A stretch of DNA of 42,573 nucleotides from Persephonella sp. (GTDB lineage Bacteria; Aquificota; Aquificia; Aquificales; Hydrogenothermaceae): the NCBI GenBank assembly GCA_027028005.1, contig JALVKE010000047.1, positions 1-42,573 of the forward strand, read 5' to 3'. Shown here piece by piece: positions 12,596 to 21,407 of this stretch. Below the pieces are notes generated by a model, which was not told the DNA's origin, did no database searches, and worked only from the letters and a program-made list of their open reading frames with translations. A program made the position numbers and the translations under genes. The stretch's first letter is position 1. Every line of letters starts with the position of its first letter.

Positions 12596-13402
12596 ATGAA
12601 GAAACTTTTACTAACTGGTTTCTTAACGGCAGCTGCTGCTGCCCTTTTTATAAATGTTAATGCACAGGAAGCAGGACAGGCTATATCAGAGGAAGATTGG
12701 GAGCTTTATCAAGAAGGAATTAATCCAGGAGAGGTTTTTGCAGAGGAAGTAGGTGGGACATTGTTTGAAAAACCTATGGGACCTAAGAAGATATCCTGTG
12801 CATCTTGTCACGTAAAAAATGGAGATGTTGAAGACAATGTAGCAACTGCAGCAGCTTACTATCCAAAATATGATAAAGATGCAAAAACAGTTATAAATCT
12901 TGAGCAGAGAATTCAGATATGTCAAAGTAAATATCAGGATGTAAAACCTTTTTCTTTAAAAAGTACAGAAAATACAGCTTTAACAACGTACTTATACTAC
13001 TTAGCACAGGGAACAAAAATAAATGTTGATACAAAATCTCCAATAGCTAAGAAGTTTTATGATTATGGAAGATATGTATTTACTTTAAAAAGAGGAAAGA
13101 GAAATCTCTCCTGTCAGGTTTGTCACGAGTTTGCAGCAGGAAAAGTTCTTAGAATGCAATGGCTAAAACCTTTAGGATTTGAGTACAACGGTATAAAGGG
13201 AACCACAGCTGCAGACCACTGGCCAGCATTTAGAATGACAAAAAATAAAGTTCAGACTCTGCAGCAGAGATTTCAAGGTTGTATGAAACAGTCAAAGCAA
13301 AAAATACTTCCTTTAGGATCTGAAGAGATGGTTGCCTTAGAGCTTTATGTGAAATCTCTATCAAATGGAGCAGAATTAAAAACTCCAGGTTTAAGAAGGT
13401 AG
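12596..13402 (+). CDS. soxA: SoxA, dihaem cytochrome c subunit of SoxAX
   Basis: 268 aa with a signal peptide (MKKLLLTGFLTAAAAALFIN, then NAQ). Two haem motifs are visible: SCASCHVKNG near residue 61 and SCQVCHEFAAGK near residue 175, so this is the dihaem form. Each is followed by a candidate axial Cys, IQICQSK and FQGCMKQ. In characterised SoxA the latter Cys becomes a persulfide-modified ligand at the active-site haem. SoxAX oxidatively couples thiosulfate to the SoxY Cys in the periplasm. AGGAGG lies upstream, and soxB follows after 9 nt. Confidence 0.96.
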   Translation: MKKLLLTGFLTAAAAALFINVNAQEAGQAISEEDWELYQEGINPGEVFAEEVGGTLFEKPMGPKKISCASCHVKNGDVEDNVATAAAYYPKYDKDAKTVINLEQRIQICQSKYQDVKPFSLKSTENTALTTYLYYLAQGTKINVDTKSPIAKKFYDYGRYVFTLKRGKRNLSCQVCHEFAAGKVLRMQWLKPLGFEYNGIKGTTAADHWPAFRMTKNKVQTLQQRFQGCMKQSKQKILPLGSEEMVALELYVKSLSNGAELKTPGLRR

Positions 13403-13411
13403 GAGGAAAAA

Positions 13412-15151
13412 ATGAATTTAACAAGAAGAGATTTTCTTGAACTTGCAGCAATAGCAGGAATTTCCCTAGCTGGTGGAGATGCTTTAGCACAGCTAAATAA
13501 AATCTCTCCAGAAGAGTTAATGAGTTTTAAACCTGTTGGAAAAGTTACTCTCCTTCATATATGTGATATGCATGCGCACCTTAAACCTTTATATTGGAGA
13601 GAACCTTCCACCCTCCTATCCCATCCATCTTTAGTTGGCAAGCCAGGGTTTTTATGTGGTAAAGCTTATCTAGAATACTACGGAATAAAACCAGGTACGC
13701 TAAGAGCTTACTTTGATACCTATTTAGATTTTGTTGAGCTTGCCCATAAATACGGAAAGATGGGGGGAGTTGCTCATATGGCAACCCTTGTAAAACAGAC
13801 TATAGCAGAGAGAGGTAAAGATAACGTTTTATTTATGGATTCAGGAGATACATGGCAGGGAACAGCTGTTGCCCTTTTTACAAAAGGAAAGGCTATTGTT
13901 GATGTTCAGAATGCTTTAGGAATAGATGTGATGGTGGGGCACTGGGAGTTTACATATGGAAAAGACAGGGTTTTAGAACTGGTAGATAATTATCTAAAAG
14001 CTGATTTTATAGCTCAAAATATCTCAGATGCAATGTGGGATGAGCTTGTATTTAAGCCTTATGTTATAAAAGAAGTAGGTGGAGCAAAGATAGGTGTTAT
14101 TGGAAATGCTTTCCCCTACACACCTATAGCAAATCCTAAACAGTTTACTGAAGGATGGACATTTGGCATTCAGCCAGAGAGACTTCAGCAGTTTGTTGAT
14201 GAGTTAAGGAATGATAAAAAGGTTGACCTTGTTGTTCTCCTATCCCACGATGGATTTGCACTAGATCAGGCTTTAGCAAAGATGGTAAAGGGAATAGATA
14301 TAATCTTCAGTGGACATACCCATGATCCGGCACCTAAACCAATATTCGTAAACAACACAATGATTGTTATTGCAGGTTCCCACGGAAAATATCTTGGAAG
14401 GTTAGACTTAGATATAAAAAATGGAAAGATAAGAAAATGGAACTACAAGCTTATCCCTGTGGCTTCAAACTTTATAAAACCTGATCCAGAAATGGAAAAG
14501 CTAGTTAATAAGATTTATAAACCTTATGATAAAAAACTAGATACTGTTATAGGAAAAACAGAGCAGCTCCTTTATAAGAGGGATACCTTTTACTCAACAT
14601 TTGATAGAGTGATAGGTGAAGCAGTAAGAGAAGAAACAGATGCAGAGATTGTTTTCACTCCAGGTTACAGATGGGGAACAACAATACTTCCAGGAGAAGA
14701 TATTACTGTTGATAATGTTTATGAGATGACAGCCATTACTTATCCTGATGTTTACACATTTGAGATGACTGGTGAGCAGATAAAGATGATACTAGAGGAT
14801 ATCGCTGATAACGCCTTTAATAAAAACCCCCTTTATCAGCAGGGCGGAGATATGAGCAGACTTCTTGGAATGGAATACGAAATAAAACTTGGAGCTCCTG
14901 CAGGAAAGAGACTTAGGAATATAAAGGTAAATGGAAAGGATCTTGATCCTAAACGTTCATATGTTGTATCAGCGTGGGGTGGAAATCTTTACAAAGTCGG
15001 AAAGAATGTAAGACCTAAACACAGACCTGTGTATGAGATTGTTATTGACTATATAAAAAGACATAAAGTTGTTAATCCACCTTTAAAGTCAAATGTAAAG
15101 GTTTTAGATATCAAGTGTGGCTGTCCTAAAGAAGGAGGCGTATGTCCGTGA
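13412..15151 (+). CDS. soxB: SoxB, sulfate thiol esterase (sulfate thiohydrolase)
   Basis: 579 aa with a Tat signal (TRRDFLELAAIAGISLAGG). It belongs to the 5'-nucleotidase-like dimanganese superfamily. Metal-site motifs in order: HICDMHAHLKP, FMDSGDTWQG, VGHWEFTYG, LLSHDGF, FSGHTHDP and GSHGKYLG. The C-terminal domain includes FTPGYRWGTT. The GHWEF form in place of GNHEF is typical of SoxB. It hydrolyses sulfate from the SoxY-bound intermediate in the periplasm. Because soxCD is absent from this operon, the sulfane sulfur left on SoxY must go elsewhere, such as stored sulfur or a cytoplasmic route. The stop overlaps the next gene by 10 nt. Confidence 0.98.
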   Translation: MNLTRRDFLELAAIAGISLAGGDALAQLNKISPEELMSFKPVGKVTLLHICDMHAHLKPLYWREPSTLLSHPSLVGKPGFLCGKAYLEYYGIKPGTLRAYFDTYLDFVELAHKYGKMGGVAHMATLVKQTIAERGKDNVLFMDSGDTWQGTAVALFTKGKAIVDVQNALGIDVMVGHWEFTYGKDRVLELVDNYLKADFIAQNISDAMWDELVFKPYVIKEVGGAKIGVIGNAFPYTPIANPKQFTEGWTFGIQPERLQQFVDELRNDKKVDLVVLLSHDGFALDQALAKMVKGIDIIFSGHTHDPAPKPIFVNNTMIVIAGSHGKYLGRLDLDIKNGKIRKWNYKLIPVASNFIKPDPEMEKLVNKIYKPYDKKLDTVIGKTEQLLYKRDTFYSTFDRVIGEAVREETDAEIVFTPGYRWGTTILPGEDITVDNVYEMTAITYPDVYTFEMTGEQIKMILEDIADNAFNKNPLYQQGGDMSRLLGMEYEIKLGAPAGKRLRNIKVNGKDLDPKRSYVVSAWGGNLYKVGKNVRPKHRPVYEIVIDYIKRHKVVNPPLKSNVKVLDIKCGCPKEGGVCP

Positions 15152-15759
15152 TTAGAAAATATATCCTCTTTCTTCTTTTTGCTGTTGCTCCTTTTCTTTT
15201 TTCTTGCGTAACAGCTATGGAGTGGTCAAATGATGATGAAGATGATCTTGAGTATAAACCTCCAAAAGAGGTTTCCACTGTTAAAGAGATTAAAAATATT
15301 TCTAAAACATCTAAAAAGATAAATCCAAAAGAAGTTGAAGAAGAGGAAGAGGATATACCAGATATATACGAAGTAACAGTAAATATTAAAAATTTTGATG
15401 AACTAGATATGCTTTTAAGGTCTGAGTTAGAAGAAGCAAATTTTAAGATTATTAAGGTATCCCACGTGACAAAGGGAATGGAAGAGCAGGGAAGAAAGGA
15501 CTTTTGGAAGGATATGAATATCTATCTTATATGTAGGCTCTCTGACGGATACTTTATTTTAAAGAGAAATCCTCATTTAGTAGGTTTCTGTCCTTATAGA
15601 GTTTTTACATACAGAAATAAAGAAGGGCTTCTCATTGTTGGTTTTGTTAAACCTTCCATTGCCATTAGATACATGGGAGTTGTTGATTTAAAAGCTATTA
15701 AGCTCTTAAAGAAACATGATAGAGAGCTAAAAAGAATTTTAGATAATTTAGAAAACTAA
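15142..15759 (+). CDS. DUF302-like lipoprotein in the sox operon
   Basis: 205 aa. The signal sequence ends LLFAVAPFLFSC, a lipobox, so the protein is probably anchored. An acidic/lysine linker (residues ~30-70, NDDEDDLEYK and EEEEDIPD) is followed by a DUF302-like domain (EVTVNIKNFDELDMLLRSEL to the end). The domain has the usual alternation of a strand, an amphipathic helix and the VGFVKPSIAIRYMG segment. DUF302 proteins often accompany sulfur-oxidation genes but their biochemistry is unknown. The ATG overlaps the end of soxB by 10 nt, so translation is coupled. A second DUF302-like gene lies after the porin. Confidence 0.75.
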   Translation: MSVIRKYILFLLFAVAPFLFSCVTAMEWSNDDEDDLEYKPPKEVSTVKEIKNISKTSKKINPKEVEEEEEDIPDIYEVTVNIKNFDELDMLLRSELEEANFKIIKVSHVTKGMEEQGRKDFWKDMNIYLICRLSDGYFILKRNPHLVGFCPYRVFTYRNKEGLLIVGFVKPSIAIRYMGVVDLKAIKLLKKHDRELKRILDNLEN

Positions 15760-15775
15760 TTTGGAGGGTAGCAAC

Positions 15776-17053
15776 ATGAAGAAATTTAAATTGGCGCTTG
15801 CTGGGCTTGGAACAGCAGCTTTAATATCAGGTTTTTCAAGTGATGCTAATGCGGGTCCAAAGTTTTACTTTGGAGAAGGTAGAGATCTAGAAGTATTCCT
15901 TATGGGTCAGATATGGATGCCAGTATCTACAAATATAGATATTCCTGGAGAAACAGATTTAAAAGATACAAAAGCAGATCTGTATATAAGAAGAGGAAGA
16001 TTTGGTTTTAAAGGTCATCTTATGAAAAACCTTGCATTTAAAGTATGGTTTGCCCACGATAATCTTGGAAGAGATGATTTAAATCCTGTTGATATTGCTA
16101 GAGGTGCTGTTAAAACAAAGGGGTTAACTTATTCAAAACTTGAAGTCTGGGATGCATTCTTTACGTGGTCTTATGACAAAACATGGGCTAATATTTCTTT
16201 TGGTTTCTTCAGACCTCAGATTGGTAAGGAAAGTATAACATCAGGTTTTAATGTTCTCTCTTATGAAAAAGGATTACCTAACTTCTATGTAAGAAGACAT
16301 ATCATTGGAAAACCAGATAAAGGTTCTAATGAAGCATTTGGTAGATCTTCAGGAAATGGGAGAATCTTCCTTATTAACTGGGGTGGTTTATATAAATCTA
16401 AAGGATGGAGTTTAAACTGGAACTTTGGTGTTGGTGATAACCAGAACTACACAGACAAATCAAACTGGTCTCCTCTGTTATCAGCAAGAGTTGCTTTTTC
16501 TTTAGGAGATCCTGAAATGAAAAAGTACAAGTTAGGATATACTCAGACATACTTTGGGAAAAGACATGGTGTAACAGTAGGGCTAAACTATGGATATCAG
16601 GGAGAAGGTATTGATAGAAAAGCAAAGAGAGATAATAAAGAGTTTGACAATAATCAGATGTATGGTGTTGACGTACTAGCAAACTGGGGACCTATAGATT
16701 TTGTTGCTGAGTATGATGTTTTAAAGAGAGATTGGGATGATGGAACAGATTACTCTGATAATGTATGGGAATTAAAGGCTGGATACACATATAAACTTCA
16801 AAATGGACAGTATCTACAGCCAACAGTATCTTACGGTGTTTTTGATCCTGATGACAACGGAAACTCTATTTATAAGAAGAAAAAAAATACATGGTGGGAT
16901 GTTGGTATAAACTGGTATATCAAAAAACAGAGAGCAAAGTTTATAATTCACTACTCTTCAGGAAAGGTTGAGAACTACAAAAATCCAGATACAAGTGATG
17001 TAGGAGATGCAAAGTCATCTTACATAGGATTAGGTTTCCAATTTAAGATATAA
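15776..17053 (+). CDS. Outer-membrane porin (phosphate-selective porin O/P type)
   Basis: The track's 15761 start is a TTG inside the ribosome site; ATG 15776 follows GGAGG by 8 nt and starts a signal peptide ending SDANA, giving 425 aa. The remainder is a beta-barrel: alternating aromatic strands such as LYIRRGRFGFKGHL, AFKVWFAHDN and GVTVGLNYGYQG, and a last strand SSYIGLGFQFKI ending in an aromatic-hydrophobic-basic pattern. The early RRGRFGFKGHLMKNLAFKV segment is typical of porin O/P-like proteins. Its place in the sox operon suggests it admits an anionic substrate such as thiosulfate; this is inference. A hairpin follows the stop. Confidence 0.85.
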   Translation: MKKFKLALAGLGTAALISGFSSDANAGPKFYFGEGRDLEVFLMGQIWMPVSTNIDIPGETDLKDTKADLYIRRGRFGFKGHLMKNLAFKVWFAHDNLGRDDLNPVDIARGAVKTKGLTYSKLEVWDAFFTWSYDKTWANISFGFFRPQIGKESITSGFNVLSYEKGLPNFYVRRHIIGKPDKGSNEAFGRSSGNGRIFLINWGGLYKSKGWSLNWNFGVGDNQNYTDKSNWSPLLSARVAFSLGDPEMKKYKLGYTQTYFGKRHGVTVGLNYGYQGEGIDRKAKRDNKEFDNNQMYGVDVLANWGPIDFVAEYDVLKRDWDDGTDYSDNVWELKAGYTYKLQNGQYLQPTVSYGVFDPDDNGNSIYKKKKNTWWDVGINWYIKKQRAKFIIHYSSGKVENYKNPDTSDVGDAKSSYIGLGFQFKI

Positions 17054-17056
17054 AAA

Positions 17057-17079
17057 AGGGGAGGCTTAGGCCTCTCCCT
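17057..17079 (+). terminator. Hairpin after the porin gene
   Basis: AGGGGAGGC-ttag-GCCTCTCCCT forms about a 9-bp stem with one bulge. It lacks a clear T run, so it may be a weak terminator or an mRNA-end stabiliser that lowers expression of the following DUF302 gene. Confidence 0.5.
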
Positions 17080-17136
17080 AAATTAGCAGTACTAATACAT
17101 TTATAATATTATTACTTAATAAGTTAGGAGGAAATG

Positions 17137-17637
17137 ATGTATCTCAAAAAAAGTTTCTTTATTTTACTAGGACTTATGATCATTTCTTTTTCTTCCTTTT
17201 CTGAAGTAGTTAAGCATAACTCGGGAAAAGGACTTGTAGTTTACAAAGTTGAGATGGATGCAGATGAGGTGATACAGCTCTTAAAAGCAAATCTAGAGGC
17301 ACAGCAGATAACAATTATAGATGTTACAAATCCAGCAGCACCTTTGTCTAATAACTCTAAAATATTTAAAGACTTTGATAAGCTTCATATAGACTTTATT
17401 CAAAATTTCCTTGTTACAAGTATGACAACTCTTTACAAGATTTTTACAACAGATCCAAATGCTATGGTTCTTTCGCCCTGGGTTATTTCTGTTTATCAGT
17501 ATGAAGATGATGATTATACGTACATAGTAAGAACAAAATCTCACATTTTATTAGAAGGAACAAAATATAAGAAAGTTAAAGAAGCCGTTGAAGAACTAGA
17601 AAACAGGATTGATCAGGCTATAAAAGATATGCTTTAA
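17137..17637 (+). CDS. Exported DUF302-like protein (second copy)
   Basis: Two ATGs lie in tandem at 17134 and 17137; the second is 5 nt after TAGGAGG and is preferred, giving 166 aa. A signal peptide (MYLKKSFFILLGLMIISFSSFS) precedes a DUF302-like domain: GKGLVVYKVEMDADEVIQLL, QQITIIDVTNPAA, then a long amphipathic helix and a strand AMVLSPWVISVYQYEDD. No lipobox Cys is seen, so it is probably periplasmic. It follows the porin after an 83-nt gap with a hairpin, so it may belong to the sox operon or be partly independent. Function unknown. Confidence 0.75.
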   Translation: MYLKKSFFILLGLMIISFSSFSEVVKHNSGKGLVVYKVEMDADEVIQLLKANLEAQQITIIDVTNPAAPLSNNSKIFKDFDKLHIDFIQNFLVTSMTTLYKIFTTDPNAMVLSPWVISVYQYEDDDYTYIVRTKSHILLEGTKYKKVKEAVEELENRIDQAIKDML

Positions 17638-17644
17638 ATTTAAC

Positions 17645-17673
17645 AAGGCTCCTGTTAGGAGCTTCTCTTTTTA
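17645..17673 (+). terminator. Rho-independent terminator closing the sox region
   Basis: GCTCC-tgtta-GGAGC stem, extended by an AA/TT and G-T pairing, followed by TTCTCTTTTTATT. Lies 7 nt after the DUF302 stop. Confidence 0.8.
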
Positions 17674-17832
17674 TTCCCTATTAACTTTTCAATTTTTTTC
17701 AAAAATCCATGCTCCATCAATCAAAAACCTACTAAGTCATTATTAACTTCATAAAAAATTATTAACAATTAAACAAAATGTTAAAATTTTTCTAGTTGTT
17801 TCCGAAAAATAGGAAAAAGGGGGTGGTATGTC

Positions 17833-18312
17833 TTGAAAAAATTAAAATTCATTCTCTTAATGATCTTTTTACTCCTTGTAAACAGTTATGCTAAGGAAAA
17901 ACTTGATATAAAGTTAGAAGCTAACTTGATAACATTTGAAAAAAAAGGGGAAAATTTTGAAGTTGTAAAAAAACCTTTACCAAAAAAAGTTAAACCTGGT
18001 CAGATTGTTGAGTATGTATTAATAGTATCTAATCCAACAGATAAAACATTTAAAGATGTTTTTGTGAAAGCTCTTATACCAAAAGGAACAGAATTTGTTG
18101 AAAATTCAAATACAGAAGGGGCTTTATTTTCCATAGATAATGGAAAAACATACAGTAAGCCCCCTCTTAAATATAAGGTAAAAGATAAAAGTGGAAAGGT
18201 TGTAGAAAAGATAGCAACTCCAGACATGTATACAAATATTGGATGGATTATAAAAGAGATTAAACCCCATGAAACTAAAAAGTTCTATTATTGGGTAAAA
18301 ATAAAAAAATAG
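17833..18312 (+). CDS. Single-domain DUF11 exported protein
   Basis: 159 aa beginning at TTG 17833, six bases after GGGGGTGG; the nearby ATG at 17828 runs straight into TGA and is unusable. A signal peptide (LKKLKFILLMIFLLLVNSYA) precedes one Ig-like DUF11 domain: VKPGQIVEYVLIVSNPTDK, VFVKALIPKGTEFVENS and the closing IKPHETKKFYYWVKIKK. DUF11 modules serve as repeated stalk units of bacterial surface proteins. It is the first gene of an 18.7-kb surface-protein cluster, 26 nt before the next DUF11 gene. It may be a minor subunit or cap of the larger proteins. Confidence 0.8.
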   Translation: MKKLKFILLMIFLLLVNSYAKEKLDIKLEANLITFEKKGENFEVVKKPLPKKVKPGQIVEYVLIVSNPTDKTFKDVFVKALIPKGTEFVENSNTEGALFSIDNGKTYSKPPLKYKVKDKSGKVVEKIATPDMYTNIGWIIKEIKPHETKKFYYWVKIKK

Positions 18313-18338
18313 AGATTGATAAATAGGAGGAAATCTTT

Positions 18339-21296
18339 ATGTACATAAAGAGGAAGGGAAGAGTTTTTTCTACTTTAGTTTTTTCGGCGTTGCTTTCTAT
18401 TTCTTATAGCTCAAATGCTTCTGTACCAGCAGGGACCATCATAGGAAACGCAGCGACTGCAACTTACTACGACGAAAATAACAATCTGTACACAACCACT
18501 TCAAATGTAGTTCAAACAGTTGTTCAGGCAGTTTGTGGTGTTAATGTAATGCCTGATTCAACATTGGAAAAAGAAGGTGTTCCAGGACAGATTGTTTACA
18601 TGCCTTTTCAGGTAAAAAATACAGGAAATGCAACATTTACATACAATCTATTAACAGAAAATGGAACATACACAGAGGAAATTTATCTTGATAAAAATCA
18701 AAATGGTGTGATAGATCCAGGTGAACAAAAAATAACCTCCTTAAAATTAGGGATGGATGAGATAGCAAGTGTTATTGTTGCTGTACATATACCAAGTACA
18801 GCATCAGAAGGAGACACAGATACTTTTACATTTAAAGCTATTAATACAGATGATTCTAACTGTTTTGATACTACTGATGGAAAAGTAACTGTTATAAATG
18901 ATGCAGTATTTCTATTTAATAAGTCAGTTGATAGATCAAAAGCTTCTCCAGGGGAGATTCTAACCTATAAAGTCAGTTTTAAAAATGTGGGAACAAAAGA
19001 TGCATATTCCAAAGATGACTACAGTATAGATATGGATAATGATGGAAATATAGCTTCTGGATCAGAGGATAGTGTAGAAGGTATCCTTGTTCAAGATAGA
19101 ATTCCATCTGGTTCAAAATATGTGTCTGGTTCTGCTAATGGAATACCAGTAACAAATCCACAGGGATTTGTTGTTTACTCTAACGATGGTGTTCAGTGGT
19201 TTAAAGATGAAGGAAAAGTAAACGGTGAAATTAAGTTTGTAGGATTCTTTATGCCTGACAGTACTCCTACAGACAATAATTCCCAGCCAGTTTTATCTCC
19301 AGATCAACAGGGAACTTTAACATTCAAAGTACAGATAGATGAACCTTTTAAAGAGGATGATGGTAGTGTTGATAACGTATCAATTCTCTCCTTCTCTACC
19401 TCAACAGGATCTGAAAAAACAATAAACTCAAATGAAACTCATACTGTTATCCCTGTTTCTTCTCAAGCAGATATATCTGTTGGAGGTAACATACCTGAAG
19501 AAGATAGTGGAAACAACTGGCAGGATGATAATCTTGTTGAGAATGTTCCAGCTGGAACATGGGTAGAATTTAAGCATACAGTGAAAAATAATTCCAACGT
19601 AGAAGATATAGTCAATCTTTTAATAGATAATGACAATACAAATCTTCCACCTAAGACAATTGTTGAATTCTGGAATGCTGATAAATCAGCAAAACTAATA
19701 GATACAGACGGAGATGGAAATATTGATATAGGAACAGTAAATGGAAACTCTACAAAAGCATTTTTTGTTAGAATTTACATTCCTGCAGATACTCCTGAGA
19801 AACCTAAAGATAATACAGTAGATTACTACCTAACAATAAAAGCTAAATCCCATAATAATCCTTCAGAAACAGATCTTTCTAGAGATAATATAGATGGTAT
19901 TATTGCTTCTGGAGTTGATATTGGAAAGTGGAATACAGTTGGAGATGATATAAATCCTCCATCAGATGGTAATACAGATGGTAACAATGATAGCGATGAT
20001 ATACTTCCAGCAGATAATGACACACTTCTAAAGATAATTATAAATAATCAACCAAAATGTGAAAAAACTGTTATAAACATGGTAAATCCTGGTGAAACAG
20101 CAGAGTATCCTATAGAGGTTCTAAATAGAGGTGGTCATCCAGATAGTTTTTCTTTAAAAGCTGAAGGTTTTGTAGGAGAAGGTAGATTTTATATAGATGA
20201 TAACTGTGATGGAAAATTAGATAGAGAAGTAACTGAAACACCGTTGTTAGCTGGAACTGTTCTATCCCAAGATGCAACAATAGATGATGACATCATCTAC
20301 GTTTACGATGTATCAAGTATAACAGCTGGGGATATTATTTATATTGGTAGTGAGAGAAAAGAAGTAAAGTCTGTAAATATTAACGATAAATCAATTAAGT
20401 TAACATCTAAATTAACTGATGCCCACAAAGCTGGAACCCTTGTTTCAGAGGCAGCATATCTAATATTTAAAGTTGCTGTTCCTAAAAATCAGGAAGCTGG
20501 GGAACATAATATAGTTATAAAGGCAACATCTAGAAATGGAAATGTTGAAGACTCTATGGATGCATACTTAAGGGTAAATGTTTTAAATAAAGTTGTTATA
20601 ACTCCAGATGGTTCTGATCAGCTTCCACCAGGAGGGACAACAACATATCAACACTTAATAACAAATAACGGAAACACTCTTAAAAATCTTAAAGTCTTAG
20701 TTCCAGATAATCTAAAACTTACTTATATCATTCTTGATGAAAACAAAAATCCTCAAGGAATAGCATTTACGCTTCCAGAACCTTTAAATCCAGGAGAAAG
20801 TAAAACTGTATATGTGAAAGTTATTGCCCCTTCAGATATACAACCTGGAACAGTCGAGACAGCAGAAATAAAACTTGTGGACAAGGATAATGATCAGCTT
20901 GTATATGATACAGCTAAAGATACAACAACTGTTATAGAAGGATTTATGCAACTTACGAAAACTGTTGATAAAACTCAGGCAAAACCAGGAGAAGAAGTTA
21001 CTTATACAATCAAATATAAAAATATAGGAGATAAGGATGCTTTTAACGTAATAATAACAGATAATATTCCTAATTACACAGATTATGTATCTAATTCTAT
21101 GTGTATAGACAGTAACTGTGATGGAAGTTGTGACAAACAGATAACAGATGTATCTGAAGATGATCAGGGAGAATATAACTCACAGGAAAATTTAGTTAAA
21201 TTCAGAGTAGGTACAGGAGCAGATTCATCAAAAGGTGGCATTGTCAAACCTGGAGAAGAAGGATGTTTAATCTTTAAAGTAAAAATTAAACAGTAA
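18339..21296 (+). CDS. Large DUF11-repeat surface protein
   Basis: 985 aa. After a signal peptide (to about residue 29, ...SSNAS), the mature N-terminus PAGTIIGNAATATYYDENN matches that of the next DUF11 gene. Several Ig-like modules follow; clear DUF11 units begin FNKSVDRSKASPGEILTYKV (~residue 195) and QLTKTVDKTQAKPGEEVTYT (~residue 870). EF-hand-like loops DKNQNGVIDPGEQ and DTDGDGNIDIG suggest calcium binding and rigidity. No membrane anchor is visible at the C-terminus (LIFKVKIKQ), so it is presumably held by other components. AGGAGG precedes the ATG. A perfect terminator follows, making a break before the next gene. Confidence 0.85.
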   Translation: MYIKRKGRVFSTLVFSALLSISYSSNASVPAGTIIGNAATATYYDENNNLYTTTSNVVQTVVQAVCGVNVMPDSTLEKEGVPGQIVYMPFQVKNTGNATFTYNLLTENGTYTEEIYLDKNQNGVIDPGEQKITSLKLGMDEIASVIVAVHIPSTASEGDTDTFTFKAINTDDSNCFDTTDGKVTVINDAVFLFNKSVDRSKASPGEILTYKVSFKNVGTKDAYSKDDYSIDMDNDGNIASGSEDSVEGILVQDRIPSGSKYVSGSANGIPVTNPQGFVVYSNDGVQWFKDEGKVNGEIKFVGFFMPDSTPTDNNSQPVLSPDQQGTLTFKVQIDEPFKEDDGSVDNVSILSFSTSTGSEKTINSNETHTVIPVSSQADISVGGNIPEEDSGNNWQDDNLVENVPAGTWVEFKHTVKNNSNVEDIVNLLIDNDNTNLPPKTIVEFWNADKSAKLIDTDGDGNIDIGTVNGNSTKAFFVRIYIPADTPEKPKDNTVDYYLTIKAKSHNNPSETDLSRDNIDGIIASGVDIGKWNTVGDDINPPSDGNTDGNNDSDDILPADNDTLLKIIINNQPKCEKTVINMVNPGETAEYPIEVLNRGGHPDSFSLKAEGFVGEGRFYIDDNCDGKLDREVTETPLLAGTVLSQDATIDDDIIYVYDVSSITAGDIIYIGSERKEVKSVNINDKSIKLTSKLTDAHKAGTLVSEAAYLIFKVAVPKNQEAGEHNIVIKATSRNGNVEDSMDAYLRVNVLNKVVITPDGSDQLPPGGTTTYQHLITNNGNTLKNLKVLVPDNLKLTYIILDENKNPQGIAFTLPEPLNPGESKTVYVKVIAPSDIQPGTVETAEIKLVDKDNDQLVYDTAKDTTTVIEGFMQLTKTVDKTQAKPGEEVTYTIKYKNIGDKDAFNVIITDNIPNYTDYVSNSMCIDSNCDGSCDKQITDVSEDDQGEYNSQENLVKFRVGTGADSSKGGIVKPGEEGCLIFKVKIKQ

Positions 21297-21323
21297 AAAG
21301 GAAGCCTTTAAAGGCTTCCTTTT
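21296..21323 (+). terminator. Rho-independent terminator after the DUF11 gene
   Basis: A 28-bp perfect palindrome, AAAAGGAAGCCTTT and its complement, ending in TTTT. It overlaps the stop codon. Confidence 0.9.
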
Positions 21324-21407
21324 ATCAAAATATAAAAAAATTTTATAATTTTACGAATACGTTAAAAAATATGAAAAAATTTTTTCTTCTACTTGGAGGG
21401 CTAATTA

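Noticed and set aside
15761-15775. TTG 15761 as the porin start
   Set aside because: It is part of the GGAGGG ribosome site; ATG 15776 is correctly spaced and starts the signal peptide.
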